A stretch of DNA of 64,000 bases from Streptomyces sp. col6 (GTDB taxonomy: Bacteria; Actinomycetota; Actinomycetes; Streptomycetales; Streptomycetaceae): assembly GCF_008042035.1 (NCBI RefSeq), contig NZ_RDBL01000002.1:202186-266185 (forward strand), written 5' to 3'. Below are positions 25,445-35,324 of this stretch, in pieces. Made by a program: the position numbers and the translations under genes. Below the pieces are notes generated by a model that saw nothing but the letters and a program-made list of their open reading frames with translations, made no database searches and had not been told where the DNA came from. How positions within the stretch are numbered: position 1 is the stretch's first letter; every line of letters begins with the position of its first letter.

Positions 25445-25966
25445 CTACTCCGCCCCCGGACCGAAGTCCTCCGTGAAGTAGCTGTCGTGGCGGACGCGGA
25501 ACCGCTTCAGCTCCTCGGGCCCGCGCTGCGACATCTCCGCGACCTGCTCGAAGTACTCCTCGCGCGGGGCACCCGGCGAGAACAGCATCAGCATCGACAT
25601 CGGCTCGTCGGTCACGTTCTTGAAGGCGTGCAGCCCGCCGACGGGCACGTACAGGAAGTCGCCCGTCCGGCCGGTTACCCACTTCTCGCCGTTGTAGAGC
25701 TCGATCTCGCCGGAGAGCACGTAGAACGACTCCGACATCGCCTTGTGGAAGTGGGTCTTCGCCCCGGCGGACCGGGCGGCCAGATCCACCTTGTACAGCC
25801 CGAACTCGCCGCCGGTGGAGTCGTTGGTGGCCAGGTAGTGGGTGGCACCGCCGCCGGGCGAGGAGATGTCGGGCGGGGTGTCGGCCGGCCGGAAGAGGGC
25901 GTTCACCTCACCCGTGGCGCCGAGGTAGCGGGGCTCCGGGTACTCCAGGTGTTCCGGGTACGACAT
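25445..25966 (-). CDS. Cupin-domain protein
   Basis: A 173-aa single-domain beta-barrel. The first metal motif is seen in KTHFHKAMSESFYVLSGEIELYNG and the second in GDFLYVPVGGLHAFKN, so the His/Glu metal ligands are present. The substrate is unknown. AAGGAG precedes the ATG at 25966. It lies downstream of, and co-directional with, the sialic-acid operon but is separated by 128 nt, so a link is weak. Confidence 0.87.
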   Translation of the reverse strand: MSYPEHLEYPEPRYLGATGEVNALFRPADTPPDISSPGGGATHYLATNDSTGGEFGLYKVDLAARSAGAKTHFHKAMSESFYVLSGEIELYNGEKWVTGRTGDFLYVPVGGLHAFKNVTDEPMSMLMLFSPGAPREEYFEQVAEMSQRGPEELKRFRVRHDSYFTEDFGPGAE

Positions 25967-26094
25967 GATGCGCTCCTTCCGAAGAGGTGGACCCACCATC
26001 GCCCCCGCCCCGGCCGCGCGGCATCGGGCGCGCGGACGATCTTGAGCCGGCCGGGGACCAGGACTTCGGACCCGGCCCCGGGCCGACCAACGCC

Positions 26095-27552
26095 CTACCG
26101 CTTCACCGCCACCGGCTCGTCCGCCTCGGGCCCGGCCGCCAGGTGGTCGTCCTCGGCGTCCGGGTCCGTCAGCCGGTTCAGCCGGGCCGGCACGTCGAAG
26201 CCGACCAGCAGCACCACGATCACCGTGCCCGCGAAGGTCAGCACGGCGAGTGCCTGTCCCAGGCTCATCCCGGAGGCCAGATGGGCGCCGAGGACCGGGG
26301 CGACCGCCCCGCCGAGCGCGCCCACGTTGTACGTGAAGCCCAGCGCCGCGCCCCGGCTGCGGGTCGGGAAGTGGCCGCCGATGTAGCGGGGGAGCAGACC
26401 GGAGATGCCGAAGCTGGTCGCCTGGAGCAGGAAGAGCAGACCGCCGAGGAGCAGCAGGTTGTCCTCCACCGCGAAGACCGGGTAGACGAAGGCGAGCGAG
26501 GCCAGCAGCGTCAGCGCGTACGCCTTCTTGGTACCGATCCAGTCGCCGAGGAAGCCGGCCATCCAGCAGCCCACCATGGTGCCGAAGCCCGCGAAGTAGA
26601 GGACGTCGGTGACCTGGCTCGTCGAGTAGCCAAGCTCCGTCTTCAGATAGGTGGGCAGCAGGGCCTGGATGGGCCAGGAGTAGAGGAACGCGAAGAACAG
26701 CGTCACGATCATCGACAGGTACAGCACCCAGCCGCGCTTCCCGCCCAGCTGCACCGCGAGCGAGGCGAGCGAGAGCCCGGCGACCACCGAGAGCACCGGC
26801 ACCATGCCGGCGCCGCCCGGGGTGAAGACCAGGAACAGCGAGAGCGTGGCGACGGCCACCAGGACCGTGTTGACGGTCGCCAGGCGCGCGGTCCGGAACA
26901 GCGGCCGGAACGGATTGGGCTTCGCGCCCTCGTCCGCGACGGACTCCGTCCACTCCTCGGCCTCCGGCAGCGCCCGCCGCATCCACAACGCGATGGCGAT
27001 CGGGATCAGACCGAGGTAGAACATCCAGCGCCAGCCGAGCGAGGGCACCACCCAGTCGTAGACCTGGGCGGCCAGCACCGAGCCCACCGAGAAGCCGGAG
27101 ATCAGGAAGCCGCTGGCCCGGTTGCGCAGCGCGGCCGGCCAGCTCTCCATGACGTACGTGGAGCTGGCGCTGTACTCGCCGGCCATGCCCATGCCGATGG
27201 CCAGCCGGGCGGCGAACAGGCTGGTGTAGTTCCACGCGAACCCGCAGGCGAAGGTGCCCAGCGAGTACAGCAGGATGCTCGCCACCATCGACAGCTTGCG
27301 GCCGTAGCGGTCGCCGAGGGCGCCGAGCACGGCGCCGCCGAGCCATCGGGTGATGAAGGCGCCGGAGATCAGGCTGGCCGCCTGCACCGTGCTCAGCCCG
27401 AAGTCGTCACTGATCTCGGTCAGGACGAGGGTGATCAGCACGAAGTCGAAGCCGTCGAGTACATAGCCGATCCAGGCGGCGAAGAACGACTTCCACTGGG
27501 TGCGGCTCACCTGGCGGTACCAGGGGAGCGTGGGGGGTGTGGTGGTGTGCAC
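26095..27552 (-). CDS. nanT: MFS sialic-acid (NanT-like) permease
   Basis: A 485-aa inner-membrane transporter with about 12 to 14 hydrophobic segments. The sequence is of the sialate:H+ symporter / NanT type: WIGYVLDGFDFVLITLVL in helix 1, and GALGDRYGRKLSM between helices 2 and 3. It takes up N-acetylneuraminate or a related sugar. It starts with GTG at 27552, 63 nt downstream of nanE on the same strand. The catabolic genes beside it support the substrate. Confidence 0.85.
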   Translation of the reverse strand: MHTTTPPTLPWYRQVSRTQWKSFFAAWIGYVLDGFDFVLITLVLTEISDDFGLSTVQAASLISGAFITRWLGGAVLGALGDRYGRKLSMVASILLYSLGTFACGFAWNYTSLFAARLAIGMGMAGEYSASSTYVMESWPAALRNRASGFLISGFSVGSVLAAQVYDWVVPSLGWRWMFYLGLIPIAIALWMRRALPEAEEWTESVADEGAKPNPFRPLFRTARLATVNTVLVAVATLSLFLVFTPGGAGMVPVLSVVAGLSLASLAVQLGGKRGWVLYLSMIVTLFFAFLYSWPIQALLPTYLKTELGYSTSQVTDVLYFAGFGTMVGCWMAGFLGDWIGTKKAYALTLLASLAFVYPVFAVEDNLLLLGGLLFLLQATSFGISGLLPRYIGGHFPTRSRGAALGFTYNVGALGGAVAPVLGAHLASGMSLGQALAVLTFAGTVIVVLLVGFDVPARLNRLTDPDAEDDHLAAGPEADEPVAVKR

Positions 27553-27615
27553 GGTGACTCCAGGATGCGGGACGGTGCTCGCCCTTGAACAGCCGTCCCG
27601 CGGAACGGGGGCAGG

Positions 27616-28296
27616 TCAGTGCTGGGCGATCGCCGCGACGAAGCGGGCGGTGAGGGCGGTGGGCGCGGTGATGGCGGTGCCGACGACGACGCTGTGCGCG
27701 CCGCGCGCCAGGGCCTCGGCCGCGTCCTCGGGGGTGTTGATACGGCCTTCGGCGACGACGGGTACGCCGATCGCGGCGGCGAGCCGCTCGACCAGGTCCA
27801 GATCGGGACCGGTCCGCTTCGGCTGTCCCGGCACGTAGCCGGACAGGGTCGTGGAGACGAAGTCCGCGCCGAGCCCGGCCGCGGTGACGCCCTCGGCGAG
27901 GGTGGAGACGTCGGCCATGACGAGGGCGCCGGCCGCGTGGACCGCCTCGACCAGCTCGGCGAACGTCGAGCCGTCGGGGCGCGGCCGGTCGGTGGCGTCC
28001 GCCGCGACGACGGCAGCGCCGGCCTCCGCGACCGCGAGGGCGTGGCGGACGGTCGGCGTGATGTACACGCCCACGTCGCCGTCCTTCCACAGCCCGATGA
28101 CCGGCAGGTCCACGGCGGCCGTGATCGCGGCGACGACCTCGGGCTCGTTGGCCCGGATCGCCGCGCCGCCGCCGGCGACGGCCGACCGCGCGAGCCGTAC
28201 CAGCGTGGCGGTCTCGCGCATCGGGTCGCCGGGCGGCGCCTGGCAGGACACGATCAGCTTGCCCCGGAGGGTGGTGGCGAGTTCCTGTGCGCTCAT
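27616..28296 (-). CDS. nanE: N-acetylmannosamine-6-phosphate 2-epimerase NanE
   Basis: A 226-aa TIM-barrel enzyme converting ManNAc-6-P to GlcNAc-6-P. It carries the family segments KLIVSCQAPPGDPMRE, PVIGLWKDG, VAADATDRPRP and PVVAEGRINTPEDA. The Asp and Lys of the active site are in WKDG. The ATG overlaps the nanK stop (ATGA). It is the third step of sialic-acid breakdown after nanA and nanK. Confidence 0.92.
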   Translation of the reverse strand: MSAQELATTLRGKLIVSCQAPPGDPMRETATLVRLARSAVAGGGAAIRANEPEVVAAITAAVDLPVIGLWKDGDVGVYITPTVRHALAVAEAGAAVVAADATDRPRPDGSTFAELVEAVHAAGALVMADVSTLAEGVTAAGLGADFVSTTLSGYVPGQPKRTGPDLDLVERLAAAIGVPVVAEGRINTPEDAAEALARGAHSVVVGTAITAPTALTARFVAAIAQH

Positions 28297-29243
28297 CGGA
28301 GGGCTCCCGGGTGGTGGAGGGGAAGGGTGGTGGTGAGGGCGGCCGCGCCGAGCACGGCGGCGTCGTGGCCGAACAGCGGGGCGCGCGGGACGAGCCCGCG
28401 CAGCGGCCCCATCAGCTCGGCGGCGAACGCGGCCCGCAGCGCGTCCTCGTACAGCGGGCCGATGCGCGGGACCCCGCCGCCGACGACGACCCGGTCGGGG
28501 CCGAGCGCGTTGGCGAGCCCGCCGAGTACATGGCCGGCGGCGGACGCGCCCGTGGTGATCGCGGCGACGGCGTCCGCGTCGCCCTCGGCGGCCCGCGCGG
28601 CGACGGTCTCCAGACGGTCCACGGGGGCGCCGGTCAGTCGCTCGTAGTGCGCGGCGATGCCCGGCCCGGAGGCGATGACCTCCAGATGGCCGGTGGCCCC
28701 GCAGGTGCAGGGCAGCCCGGCCGCCTCGGGGCTCGGCAGATGGCCCAGGTGCCCGGCGATCCCGGACGCGCCGTGCAGCATCCGCCCGTCGGCCGCGACC
28801 GCGCCGCCGACCCCGGTGCCGATGGCCGCGAACAGCAGCGAGGCGTGGCCGCCGTGCTCGGCGCGCAGGGCGTCCAGCTCCGGCCCCGCCGTGGCGCGCA
28901 CGTCGTTGTCGCAGGCCACCGCGTATCCGGTGCGGTCCGCGAGCCCGGCCCCCAGTGGGGTGCCGGCCCAGCCCCGGATCGAGTCGGTGGCGCTGGTGAC
29001 CCTGCCGGTACGGGGGTCGATGACACCCGCCGCCGCGATGCCGAGCGCGGTCGCGGTGCGGCCGGGATCGACCTCCGCCGCAGCCGCCGCGAGCGCGTCG
29101 AGCACCGCCGCCGCGCCGTCGCGGGCCGGGGTGGGCCGGGAGTGCCGGGCGAGCACCGTGCCGTCCGCGCCGAACAGCGCGGCGGCGATCTTCGTACCGC
29201 CGAGGTCCAGGCCGACGACCGGTCGCCGCAGGGGAGCCGTCAT
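28293..29243 (-). CDS. nanK: ROK-family sugar kinase, NanK-like
   Basis: A 316-aa kinase for ManNAc. The ATP-binding DLGGTKIAAALFG is at the N-terminus, and the phosphate-2 region GTGVGGAVAADG is near residue 140. The ROK zinc motif (HLPSPEAAGLPCTCGATGHLE) is near residues 170-190, with a CxCGxxGHLE arrangement. There is no DNA-binding domain, so it is an enzyme, not a ROK repressor. The start at 29243 overlaps the nanA stop (ATGA). An upstream in-frame ATG gives an Arg-rich extension and is rejected. Confidence 0.88.
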   Translation of the reverse strand: MTAPLRRPVVGLDLGGTKIAAALFGADGTVLARHSRPTPARDGAAAVLDALAAAAAEVDPGRTATALGIAAAGVIDPRTGRVTSATDSIRGWAGTPLGAGLADRTGYAVACDNDVRATAGPELDALRAEHGGHASLLFAAIGTGVGGAVAADGRMLHGASGIAGHLGHLPSPEAAGLPCTCGATGHLEVIASGPGIAAHYERLTGAPVDRLETVAARAAEGDADAVAAITTGASAAGHVLGGLANALGPDRVVVGGGVPRIGPLYEDALRAAFAAELMGPLRGLVPRAPLFGHDAAVLGAAALTTTLPLHHPGALR

Positions 29244-30199
29244 CGGACCGGCGGCAGACCCGCGCCGCGCAGCCGCCCGGAGACGAACGCGACGGACTCC
29301 GCGGACAGCTGGATCTGCGGGAAGACGGTGTCGCCGCACTCGATGATCCCGAGCAGCCTCAGCGCCGCCTTGAACGAGCCGAGCGCCGACGAGCTGCGGC
29401 CCATGTCCCCCTCCGGGCCCGCGTCGACCATCGCGAACAGCTCGACCAGCCGCTCCTGCTCCTTGGCGGCCAGCGTCCAGTCCCCGGCGCGCGCGGCCTC
29501 GTGGAGCCGTACGTAACCGGCCGGGTCCACATTGCCGATGCCGGGGACGACCCCGTCGGCGCCGGCGAGCAGGGCCGCGTCCACGGTCAGCTCGGACCCG
29601 GTGAGGATGCTGAAGTCCGGCACCGGGCCGTGCGTCCGGCCCTCGCGGCCACCCAGCTCGACGACGAGCCGGCGCAGCCCGCCCTCGTCGCCGCTGCTGT
29701 CCTTGAGGCCGGCCAGCGTGCCGTCCTCGGCCAGCTCGCGGACCAGGGCGGCGGAGAGCTTGCTGTGCACGGCGACCGGGATGTCGTACGCGAACAGCGG
29801 CAGGTCCACCTCGGCGCGCAGCCGGCGGAAGTGCGCGGCGATCTCCCGGGGGTGGGTGCGGGTGTAGAACGGCGCGGTCGCGACCAGGGCGTCCGCGCCG
29901 AGAGCGGCGGCGGTCCTGGCGTGCTCGGTGACCCGGGCCGTGGTGGTGTCGATGACCCCGGCGAGGACCGGGACACGGCCGTCGGTGGCATTGACGACGG
30001 TCTCCAGGACCGTGCCGCGCTGCTCGTCGGTGAGGTAGGCGACCTCGCTGGTGGACCCGAGTGCGAACAGCCCGTGCACGCCGCCGCCGATGAGGTGCTC
30101 GACGAGCCGGGCGAGGGAGGCGGTGTCGATCTCCCCGCGGGAGTCGAGCGGGGTGCAGACCGGCGGGACGACGCCGCGCAGCGGTGCGGTCAGAGACAT
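29240..30199 (-). CDS. nanA: Dihydrodipicolinate synthase-family aldolase, probable N-acetylneuraminate lyase NanA
   Basis: A 319-aa (beta/alpha)8 class I aldolase. The Schiff-base Lys is in LAGLKDSSGD, the catalytic Tyr in FAYDIPV, and the carboxylate-binding loop is GLFALGSTSE. NanA itself usually has GSTGE; the TSE here is a small deviation. With nanK, nanE and nanT downstream it most likely splits sialic acid into pyruvate and ManNAc. It is first in the operon and divergent from the GntR regulator. Confidence 0.85.
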   Translation of the reverse strand: MSLTAPLRGVVPPVCTPLDSRGEIDTASLARLVEHLIGGGVHGLFALGSTSEVAYLTDEQRGTVLETVVNATDGRVPVLAGVIDTTTARVTEHARTAAALGADALVATAPFYTRTHPREIAAHFRRLRAEVDLPLFAYDIPVAVHSKLSAALVRELAEDGTLAGLKDSSGDEGGLRRLVVELGGREGRTHGPVPDFSILTGSELTVDAALLAGADGVVPGIGNVDPAGYVRLHEAARAGDWTLAAKEQERLVELFAMVDAGPEGDMGRSSSALGSFKAALRLLGIIECGDTVFPQIQLSAESVAFVSGRLRGAGLPPVR

Positions 30200-30264
30200 G
30201 GTGGAGGCTCCAGCTGATCGGGATGCCGGTCCGGGGCCCGAACGGCTACCGAGACCGAGACATG

Positions 30265-30286
30265 AGACGTAAGATGTCCTATGTCT
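30265..30286. promoter_or_regulatory. Imperfect 22-bp palindrome, candidate GntR operator of the nan operon
   Basis: AGACGTAAGAT and GTCCTATGTCT are inverted repeats with 8 of 11 positions matched. They lie in the 150-nt region between nanA and its divergent GntR gene. The spacing fits a FadR-type dimer site. Function is inferred from position. Confidence 0.5.
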
Positions 30287-30349
30287 GCTTCACCTTAATC
30301 AGATGCTCCTGCGTACGGTCAAGGGGCAACGGCACCTCGGGAGGACGTT

Positions 30350-31036
30350 GTGGCGCGGCCCACCATGGCTCAGGACATCGAGCGCAGGATCAAGGAGCTG
30401 ATCCTGGAGCGCCGCCTCGCGCCGGGCGACGCGCTGCCCACCGAGACCGAGCTGATGGACCTCTTCGAGGCCGGCCGGGTCTCCGTGCGGGAGGCCCTGA
30501 AATCGCTCCAGGCGGTCAACGTCGTGGAGATCCGCCGGGGCTACGGGACCTTCGTGGGCTCGCTGTCCCTGTCACCGTTCGCCGAGGGCCTGGCCTTCCG
30601 CGCGGCCGTCCGCCACCGCCTGGGCGAACCGGGACTGGCCGAGCTGATGAAGGTGCGCGAGGCGCTGGAGGCCGGCCTCGTCGGGGCCGTCGCGGCCGGC
30701 GTCCCGGAGGAGGACATCGGCGTACTGCGCGCGCTCGTCGCGAAGATGGAGGACGAGGCGGCGGGCGGCCGGGTCGCCCGCGCCACGGACCGGGCCTTCC
30801 ACCTCGCCCTCTACGCCTCGCTCGACAACCACCTGCTCAGCGAGGTGCTCGACGCGTTCTGGGCGGCGATGGACCGGGTGCGGGAGGACTTCGACGACGG
30901 CCACCAGGACCCGTCGGTCACCTGCTGCCAGCACCGGGAGATCGTGGAGGCGGTCGCGGCGGCCGACGGCGAACGCGCCGTACGCGCCATGCGGACCCAC
31001 TTCGACGGGATCCGCGACCGGCTCGCGGCCGGCTGA
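30350..31036 (+). CDS. FadR/GntR-family regulator (NanR-like)
   Basis: 228 aa. The N-terminal winged helix spans residues about 5-75 (IKELILERRLAPGDALPTETELMDLF, VSVREALKSLQAVNVVEIRRGYGTFV). The C-terminal FCD ligand domain is all-helical, with metal-ligand candidates in DRAFHLALY and HREIVEAV. The family controls sugar-acid uptake. The divergent nan operon is the obvious target. GTG at 30350 follows GGGAGGA; a downstream ATG at 30365 is possible. Confidence 0.88.
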   Translation: MARPTMAQDIERRIKELILERRLAPGDALPTETELMDLFEAGRVSVREALKSLQAVNVVEIRRGYGTFVGSLSLSPFAEGLAFRAAVRHRLGEPGLAELMKVREALEAGLVGAVAAGVPEEDIGVLRALVAKMEDEAAGGRVARATDRAFHLALYASLDNHLLSEVLDAFWAAMDRVREDFDDGHQDPSVTCCQHREIVEAVAAADGERAVRAMRTHFDGIRDRLAAG

Positions 31037-31038
31037 CG

Positions 31039-31072
31039 GCCGTCCGGGGCCGGTCACCCGGCCCCGGACGGC
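31039..31072. terminator. Perfect 15-bp bidirectional stem-loop
   Basis: GCCGTCCGGGGCCGG and its exact complement flank TCAC. It is located between the convergent GntR gene and the NTF2-like gene, so it can serve both strands. Confidence 0.75.
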
Positions 31073-31077
31073 TCGCC

Positions 31078-31530
31078 TCAGCTCTCGATCAGCCGGTGGA
31101 AGAGGACGGTGTCGAAGATGTCCTCCATGCGTACCGCCCGGCCGTCCCGCAGCGTCCAGGAGTGGACGAACGACATCGTCTCGGTACGGCCCCGCCGGGA
31201 CGTCACCTCCCGGGTGCCGAACACCACCATGCGCTCGCCCGACCGGACGAACTCGTGGGGCCGCAGCCGCATCCCGCCCAGCACGGTGGGCACATGGGCC
31301 AGGAACTCCTTCACACCCGCGTGGCCGCGCCGGGTGCCGCCGAGGCCGTACACCGCCATGCCCTCGGGATGGACCCACTCCACGTCCGGATCGAGGGTGT
31401 CCAGCAGCGCCCCCACGTCCCGGGCGGCGAACGCCCGGTAGGCGCGGCCCACCAGCGCGTGGGCGGGGGACGGCTCGGCGCGACGGTCCAGGTAGTCCGT
31501 CATGACGAGGGTTTCCATACGCGTCTGCAT
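31078..31530 (-). CDS. NTF2/SnoaL-like protein (TerC/EchC-type candidate)
   Basis: A 150-aa cone-shaped alpha/beta domain protein, with VGRAYRAFAARDVGALLDTLDPDVEWVHPEG near the start, the usual SnoaL/KSI opening. The length is normal. It lies 11 nt downstream of the reductase gene and in the same operon as an A-T-TE synthetase. In p-terphenyl clusters an NTF2-like protein acts with a reductase on the polyporic-acid core as a dehydratase, as I recall for TerB/TerC. Start 31530 follows GAGGAG; the upstream ATG at 31614 lies in the reductase gene. Confidence 0.78.
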   Translation of the reverse strand: MQTRMETLVMTDYLDRRAEPSPAHALVGRAYRAFAARDVGALLDTLDPDVEWVHPEGMAVYGLGGTRRGHAGVKEFLAHVPTVLGGMRLRPHEFVRSGERMVVFGTREVTSRRGRTETMSFVHSWTLRDGRAVRMEDIFDTVLFHRLIES

Positions 31531-31541
31531 CAGGGCTCTCC

Positions 31542-32477
31542 TCAGTTCCGGACGTGCTCGGGATACAGGCTCTCCAGGGTGCGGCGGATGCCGTCGCGCC
31601 AGCCGACCCGGCACGGACCGGTCAGCGACATCCGCAGCGCGGGGTCGAAGCGATAGGTCTCACGGGTCACGTCGCTGGGGACGAGCCGCGCCTCGATCCC
31701 GCTGAGCGCTTCCAGATGGCGTACGCAGTCGGTGATCCCGACCGCCTCGTCGCCGCCCCAGTTGACGACCCGGGCCGGCGTCGTGGCGGCCCGCCACAGG
31801 GCGGGCACCTGCGCCACCAGATCGTCCGTGTGCAGCAGCGAGCACCAGTTCTGCCCCTCGCGGGGTACGGGAATGGGCTCGCCGGCCAGCATGCGCTTGA
31901 AGTACAGCATCGGGACACCGCCGTAACCGCCGGGCCCGTACGCGATGTTCAGCCGCGCGATGGTGGTCGGCAGGCCGAGCACCCGGGCGAAGGCGCGCAC
32001 CGCGCCCTCGGTGGCGATCTTGCCCACCGGGTAGGCGGGCAGCCAGTCGGCCACCCCGTCGACCGGGTCGCTCTCGGTGTACGGGTGGTCCAGCGTTTGG
32101 CGGGCGTAGAGGGCGCCCGTCGACACGTAGAGGAAGGACTCCGCCGTGCGGCAGTGCTCCATGAGCCGGCCGGCGGCCACCGCGTTCACCTCGGCCACCG
32201 CGTTGAAGTCGCCGTCCTCGCCCCGGCGTACGGCGGAGTGCAGGACATGGGTGAAGTCCTCGGGGAGCCCCTTGAGGGAGTCGCCCGAGAGGTCGTCCAT
32301 GTCCCAGTGCCAGGTGGTGATGCCTTTCCCGGCCAGTTCCGCCTCGACGCCCTCGGCGCCGAAGCGGCCGAGGCACCAGACATCGTTGTGCTCGGCCAGG
32401 GCCTCGGCCACGGGCCGGGCGACCTGACCGGTGCCGCCGGTGATCAGGATGCGCTTGCCTGTCGGGAGTGTCGTCAC
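31542..32477 (-). CDS. NAD(P)-dependent epimerase/dehydratase-family reductase (TerB/EchB-type candidate)
   Basis: A 311-aa extended short-chain dehydrogenase. The Rossmann motif ITGGTGQV is at residue 12. The catalytic Tyr/Lys pair YPVGK is near residue 148, with a Ser/Thr in LYVSTGALY. It is cytosolic. The GTG start overlaps the synthetase stop (GTGA). It probably reduces the quinone formed by the A-T-TE enzyme. The substrate is inferred from the operon only. Confidence 0.82.
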   Translation of the reverse strand: MTTLPTGKRILITGGTGQVARPVAEALAEHNDVWCLGRFGAEGVEAELAGKGITTWHWDMDDLSGDSLKGLPEDFTHVLHSAVRRGEDGDFNAVAEVNAVAAGRLMEHCRTAESFLYVSTGALYARQTLDHPYTESDPVDGVADWLPAYPVGKIATEGAVRAFARVLGLPTTIARLNIAYGPGGYGGVPMLYFKRMLAGEPIPVPREGQNWCSLLHTDDLVAQVPALWRAATTPARVVNWGGDEAVGITDCVRHLEALSGIEARLVPSDVTRETYRFDPALRMSLTGPCRVGWRDGIRRTLESLYPEHVRN

Positions 32478-35308
32478 CGTGTCTCTCCTCGCTCGTCGGC
32501 CGGCCGTTCCAGCGGTGCCCGGCCGGCCGCGATGCGGTCGGCGTCGGCCAGGGCCCGGTCCAGCTCCCCGCGCAGGATCGACTGGAAGGACGCCACATGC
32601 TGGGGGCTCATCAGGGTGTAGTGCTCGCCGGGTACCTCGATGTAGCGGTTCGGCCCGCTCGTGTACGCGTCCCAGCGCCGCAGCTCGTTGTTCAGCCAGT
32701 CCTCCTTCGTGCCGCGCAGCGGGGCGGCGTGGAAGACGTGCATCGACGGCACCGACCCGCTGGGTTCGTAGGAGCGGCCCAGGTCCGTCAGCCGGTTGGC
32801 CAGCTCCGCCCAGTTCCCGAACTTATCGACGTCCAGGTCGAGTTCGGCGAGGCGTTCCGGCGGGGCCAGCGACATGAGGTGCGTCAGCTGCTCCTCCACG
32901 GGCCGGCCGCGCAGGAGTGCGGGCAGTTCCAGCGACTGCTTCTTGTCGATCAGGGCGAGGAAGAACGCGAGATTGGCCGCGGTCTCCACGAAGTCCAGTT
33001 CCTCCATGCGGTACTTGATGTGCGGTGGCAGGTTGAAGCTGCCGGTGAAGTCCACCCGCTCCCCCTGGGCCCGGAGCGCCTTGGTGATCTCGAACGCGAC
33101 CACCCCGCCGTAGGAGTAGCCGGCGACGGCGTACGGACCCTGCGGCTGGCGCTCGCGGATCGCCTCCACATAGGAGTCCACCATCTGCTCGAAGGTGGCG
33201 AACGGCTTCTCGCCCTCGTTGAACCCGCGCGCCCGCAGCGCGTAGAAGGGGCGGTCGCCCACGAAGTACTTGGCGAGGTTGACGAAGACCAGGACCTCAC
33301 CGACGCCGGGGTGCACACAGAACAGGGGTGTCCCGGTACCGCCCGTCTGCATCGGCACGATCGGGTCGTACGCCGCCGCGCCCGTGTCGGCCGGGTCGTC
33401 GGCGCCGGCCCGCTCCCCGATCCGGGCGGCCAGGGCCCGGACGGTGGGCGCTGTCAGGACGGTGATGATCTGGAGCCCGGTGACACCGAGCCGCTGGGCG
33501 ACCCGGCCCCGCAGACGCAGGATGTCCAGCGAGGTGCCGCCCAGTTCGAAGAAGTTGGCGGTGCTGCTGACGGCCGCCGCGTCCAGGTCGAACATCTCCG
33601 CGTAGATCTCCGTCAGGACCCGCTCGGTCCGGCCCCGGGGTGCCGTGTAGCCGCCGAGCATGTGCCGGGTCAGTTCCGTGACGCGGTGCCGCTCGGTGTC
33701 GTACGCGCCCTCCTCCAGCCGCCGCCGCATCAGCGCGCGCTGGATCTTGCCGAGGCTCGTCTTGGGGAAGGCGTCCTCGGGCAGCGGCAGGACGAGGGCG
33801 GGCCGGAACCCCCACTGCATCACCACGCTGCTGCGGACGGCGGTGAGCACCCGGTACAGCTCCGCCTCGTCGCCCTCCGGGACGTCGGGGTGGAAGGCGA
33901 TCACCAGCTGCTCGGTGTCGCTGCCGGGCGGGCGGATCGGGAAGGCCGCGGTGTAGGAGCCCGCGACCCCGTCGAGCTGTTCGAGCGCCGCCTCTATCTC
34001 ATGGCTGAAGTAGTTGACGCCGTTGACGATGACGCTGTCCTTGCTGCGGCCCACCAGCGTCAGCCGGCCCCCGTCGATCCGCCCCAGGTCGCCGCTGCGG
34101 AACCAGCCGTCGGCGGTGAAGGCCTCGGCGGTGGCGGCGGGGTTGTTGTGGTAACCGGGCGTGATCATGGGCCCGTTGAACTGGAGCTCGCCCACCTCGC
34201 CCTCGGGCAGCGCCCGGTCGTCGTCCCCGGCGGAGACCCGGATGCGCAGCCCGTCGACCGGCGTGCCGAGGCTGGCGAACTCCTCGCCCCGGTCCACGTC
34301 CGGGAACGCCGCGCGCGAGTAGACGCTGCCCGCGCAGGTCTCCGTCATCCCGAAGGCCGGCCACAGGGCGTCCGGGGCGAGCCCGTGGGCCGCGTACCGC
34401 TCCAGGAACGTCTCGCCGGTGGCGCGGACCACGGCCTCGCCGCCGCTGATGATGTGGCGCAGCCGGGACAGGTCGAGCACCTCGCCGGCCCCGGTCAGCC
34501 GCTCGGCCGACGCGTTGAGCAGCCCCAGCAGGAAGTTGGGGGTGAACGTCATGGTCACCTCGTGCCGGGAGGCGAGGCGCAGGAACTCCAGGGGTTCGCC
34601 GAGGACGACGGGCGTCTCGACGTGGACCTGGCGGCCACCGGTGTACAGGGGGAGGAGGTGGCACTCCAGCAGGGCCGCCACATGGTCGAACGAGACCCAG
34701 TTCAGCGTGGTGTCCGCGGGGCCGAGGCGGTGGGCGCTGTTCTTCCCGGCCATGGACGCCAGCAGGTTGCCGTGGCTGAGCTTCACCGCCTTGGAGGCAC
34801 CGGTCGAACCGGACGTCAGGACGAGGACGGCGGTGTCTTCGGGGGAGGCCCGGTGCGGCACGGCGGGCTCCGCGCCGTACAGCCCGTCCAGCGGGGCGAC
34901 GACGGCGCCCGGCACCGGGGGCAGTTCGGCGGCGAGCGACGCGCTGGTGACGATCAGGGGCCGGTCCAGCAGCGTGTGCACATGGCCGAGCTGAGCCGCC
35001 CAGCGCTCCGGGTCGGTGCGCAGCGGGGCCATGGGGCACGGCACGAAACCGCCGAGCACGCAGCCCCAGAACGCGGTGAGGAACTCCTGCGGGCGCTCCA
35101 GGACGAGGACCACGTTGTCCTTCGGGCGCAGGCCGCGGGCGCGGAGGCCGGCCGCCACCCGGCCGGCCTCGGCCAGGAGTTCCGGGTGGCTCCGTTCGGT
35201 GAAGCCCGTGTCGGCTCCCCCGGAGCAGTGGCGGATGCCCGTGCCGGGGTGGTGCCGGGCGGCGCGGATCAGGAGGTCGGCGATGCTCTGCGTGGGTGCG
35301 CGGTTCAC
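32474..35308 (-). CDS. A-T-TE tridomain NRPS-like synthetase (aryl-pyruvate dimerising type)
   Basis: 944 aa. The adenylation domain covers about 1-545 ([18 protein letters not shown] near 157-177; [14 protein letters not shown] near 425). The carrier domain carries GGTSLD with Ser593 as the phosphopantetheine site. The thioesterase covers about 665-930 with GYSYGG, nucleophile Ser732. There is no condensation domain. Length and the signature [17 protein letters not shown] / QVHVET match atromentin, polyporic-acid and ralfuranone synthetases, which activate two aryl pyruvates and couple them to quinones or furanones. With the reductase and NTF2-like genes this resembles p-terphenyl (echoside/terfestatin) synthesis. 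The GTG start at 35308 follows GGGAGA. Confidence 0.85.
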   Translation of the reverse strand: MNRAPTQSIADLLIRAARHHPGTGIRHCSGGADTGFTERSHPELLAEAGRVAAGLRARGLRPKDNVVLVLERPQEFLTAFWGCVLGGFVPCPMAPLRTDPERWAAQLGHVHTLLDRPLIVTSASLAAELPPVPGAVVAPLDGLYGAEPAVPHRASPEDTAVLVLTSGSTGASKAVKLSHGNLLASMAGKNSAHRLGPADTTLNWVSFDHVAALLECHLLPLYTGGRQVHVETPVVLGEPLEFLRLASRHEVTMTFTPNFLLGLLNASAERLTGAGEVLDLSRLRHIISGGEAVVRATGETFLERYAAHGLAPDALWPAFGMTETCAGSVYSRAAFPDVDRGEEFASLGTPVDGLRIRVSAGDDDRALPEGEVGELQFNGPMITPGYHNNPAATAEAFTADGWFRSGDLGRIDGGRLTLVGRSKDSVIVNGVNYFSHEIEAALEQLDGVAGSYTAAFPIRPPGSDTEQLVIAFHPDVPEGDEAELYRVLTAVRSSVVMQWGFRPALVLPLPEDAFPKTSLGKIQRALMRRRLEEGAYDTERHRVTELTRHMLGGYTAPRGRTERVLTEIYAEMFDLDAAAVSSTANFFELGGTSLDILRLRGRVAQRLGVTGLQIITVLTAPTVRALAARIGERAGADDPADTGAAAYDPIVPMQTGGTGTPLFCVHPGVGEVLVFVNLAKYFVGDRPFYALRARGFNEGEKPFATFEQMVDSYVEAIRERQPQGPYAVAGYSYGGVVAFEITKALRAQGERVDFTGSFNLPPHIKYRMEELDFVETAANLAFFLALIDKKQSLELPALLRGRPVEEQLTHLMSLAPPERLAELDLDVDKFGNWAELANRLTDLGRSYEPSGSVPSMHVFHAAPLRGTKEDWLNNELRRWDAYTSGPNRYIEVPGEHYTLMSPQHVASFQSILRGELDRALADADRIAAGRAPLERPADERGETR

Positions 35309-35324
35309 GATGGTCTGTCTCCCG

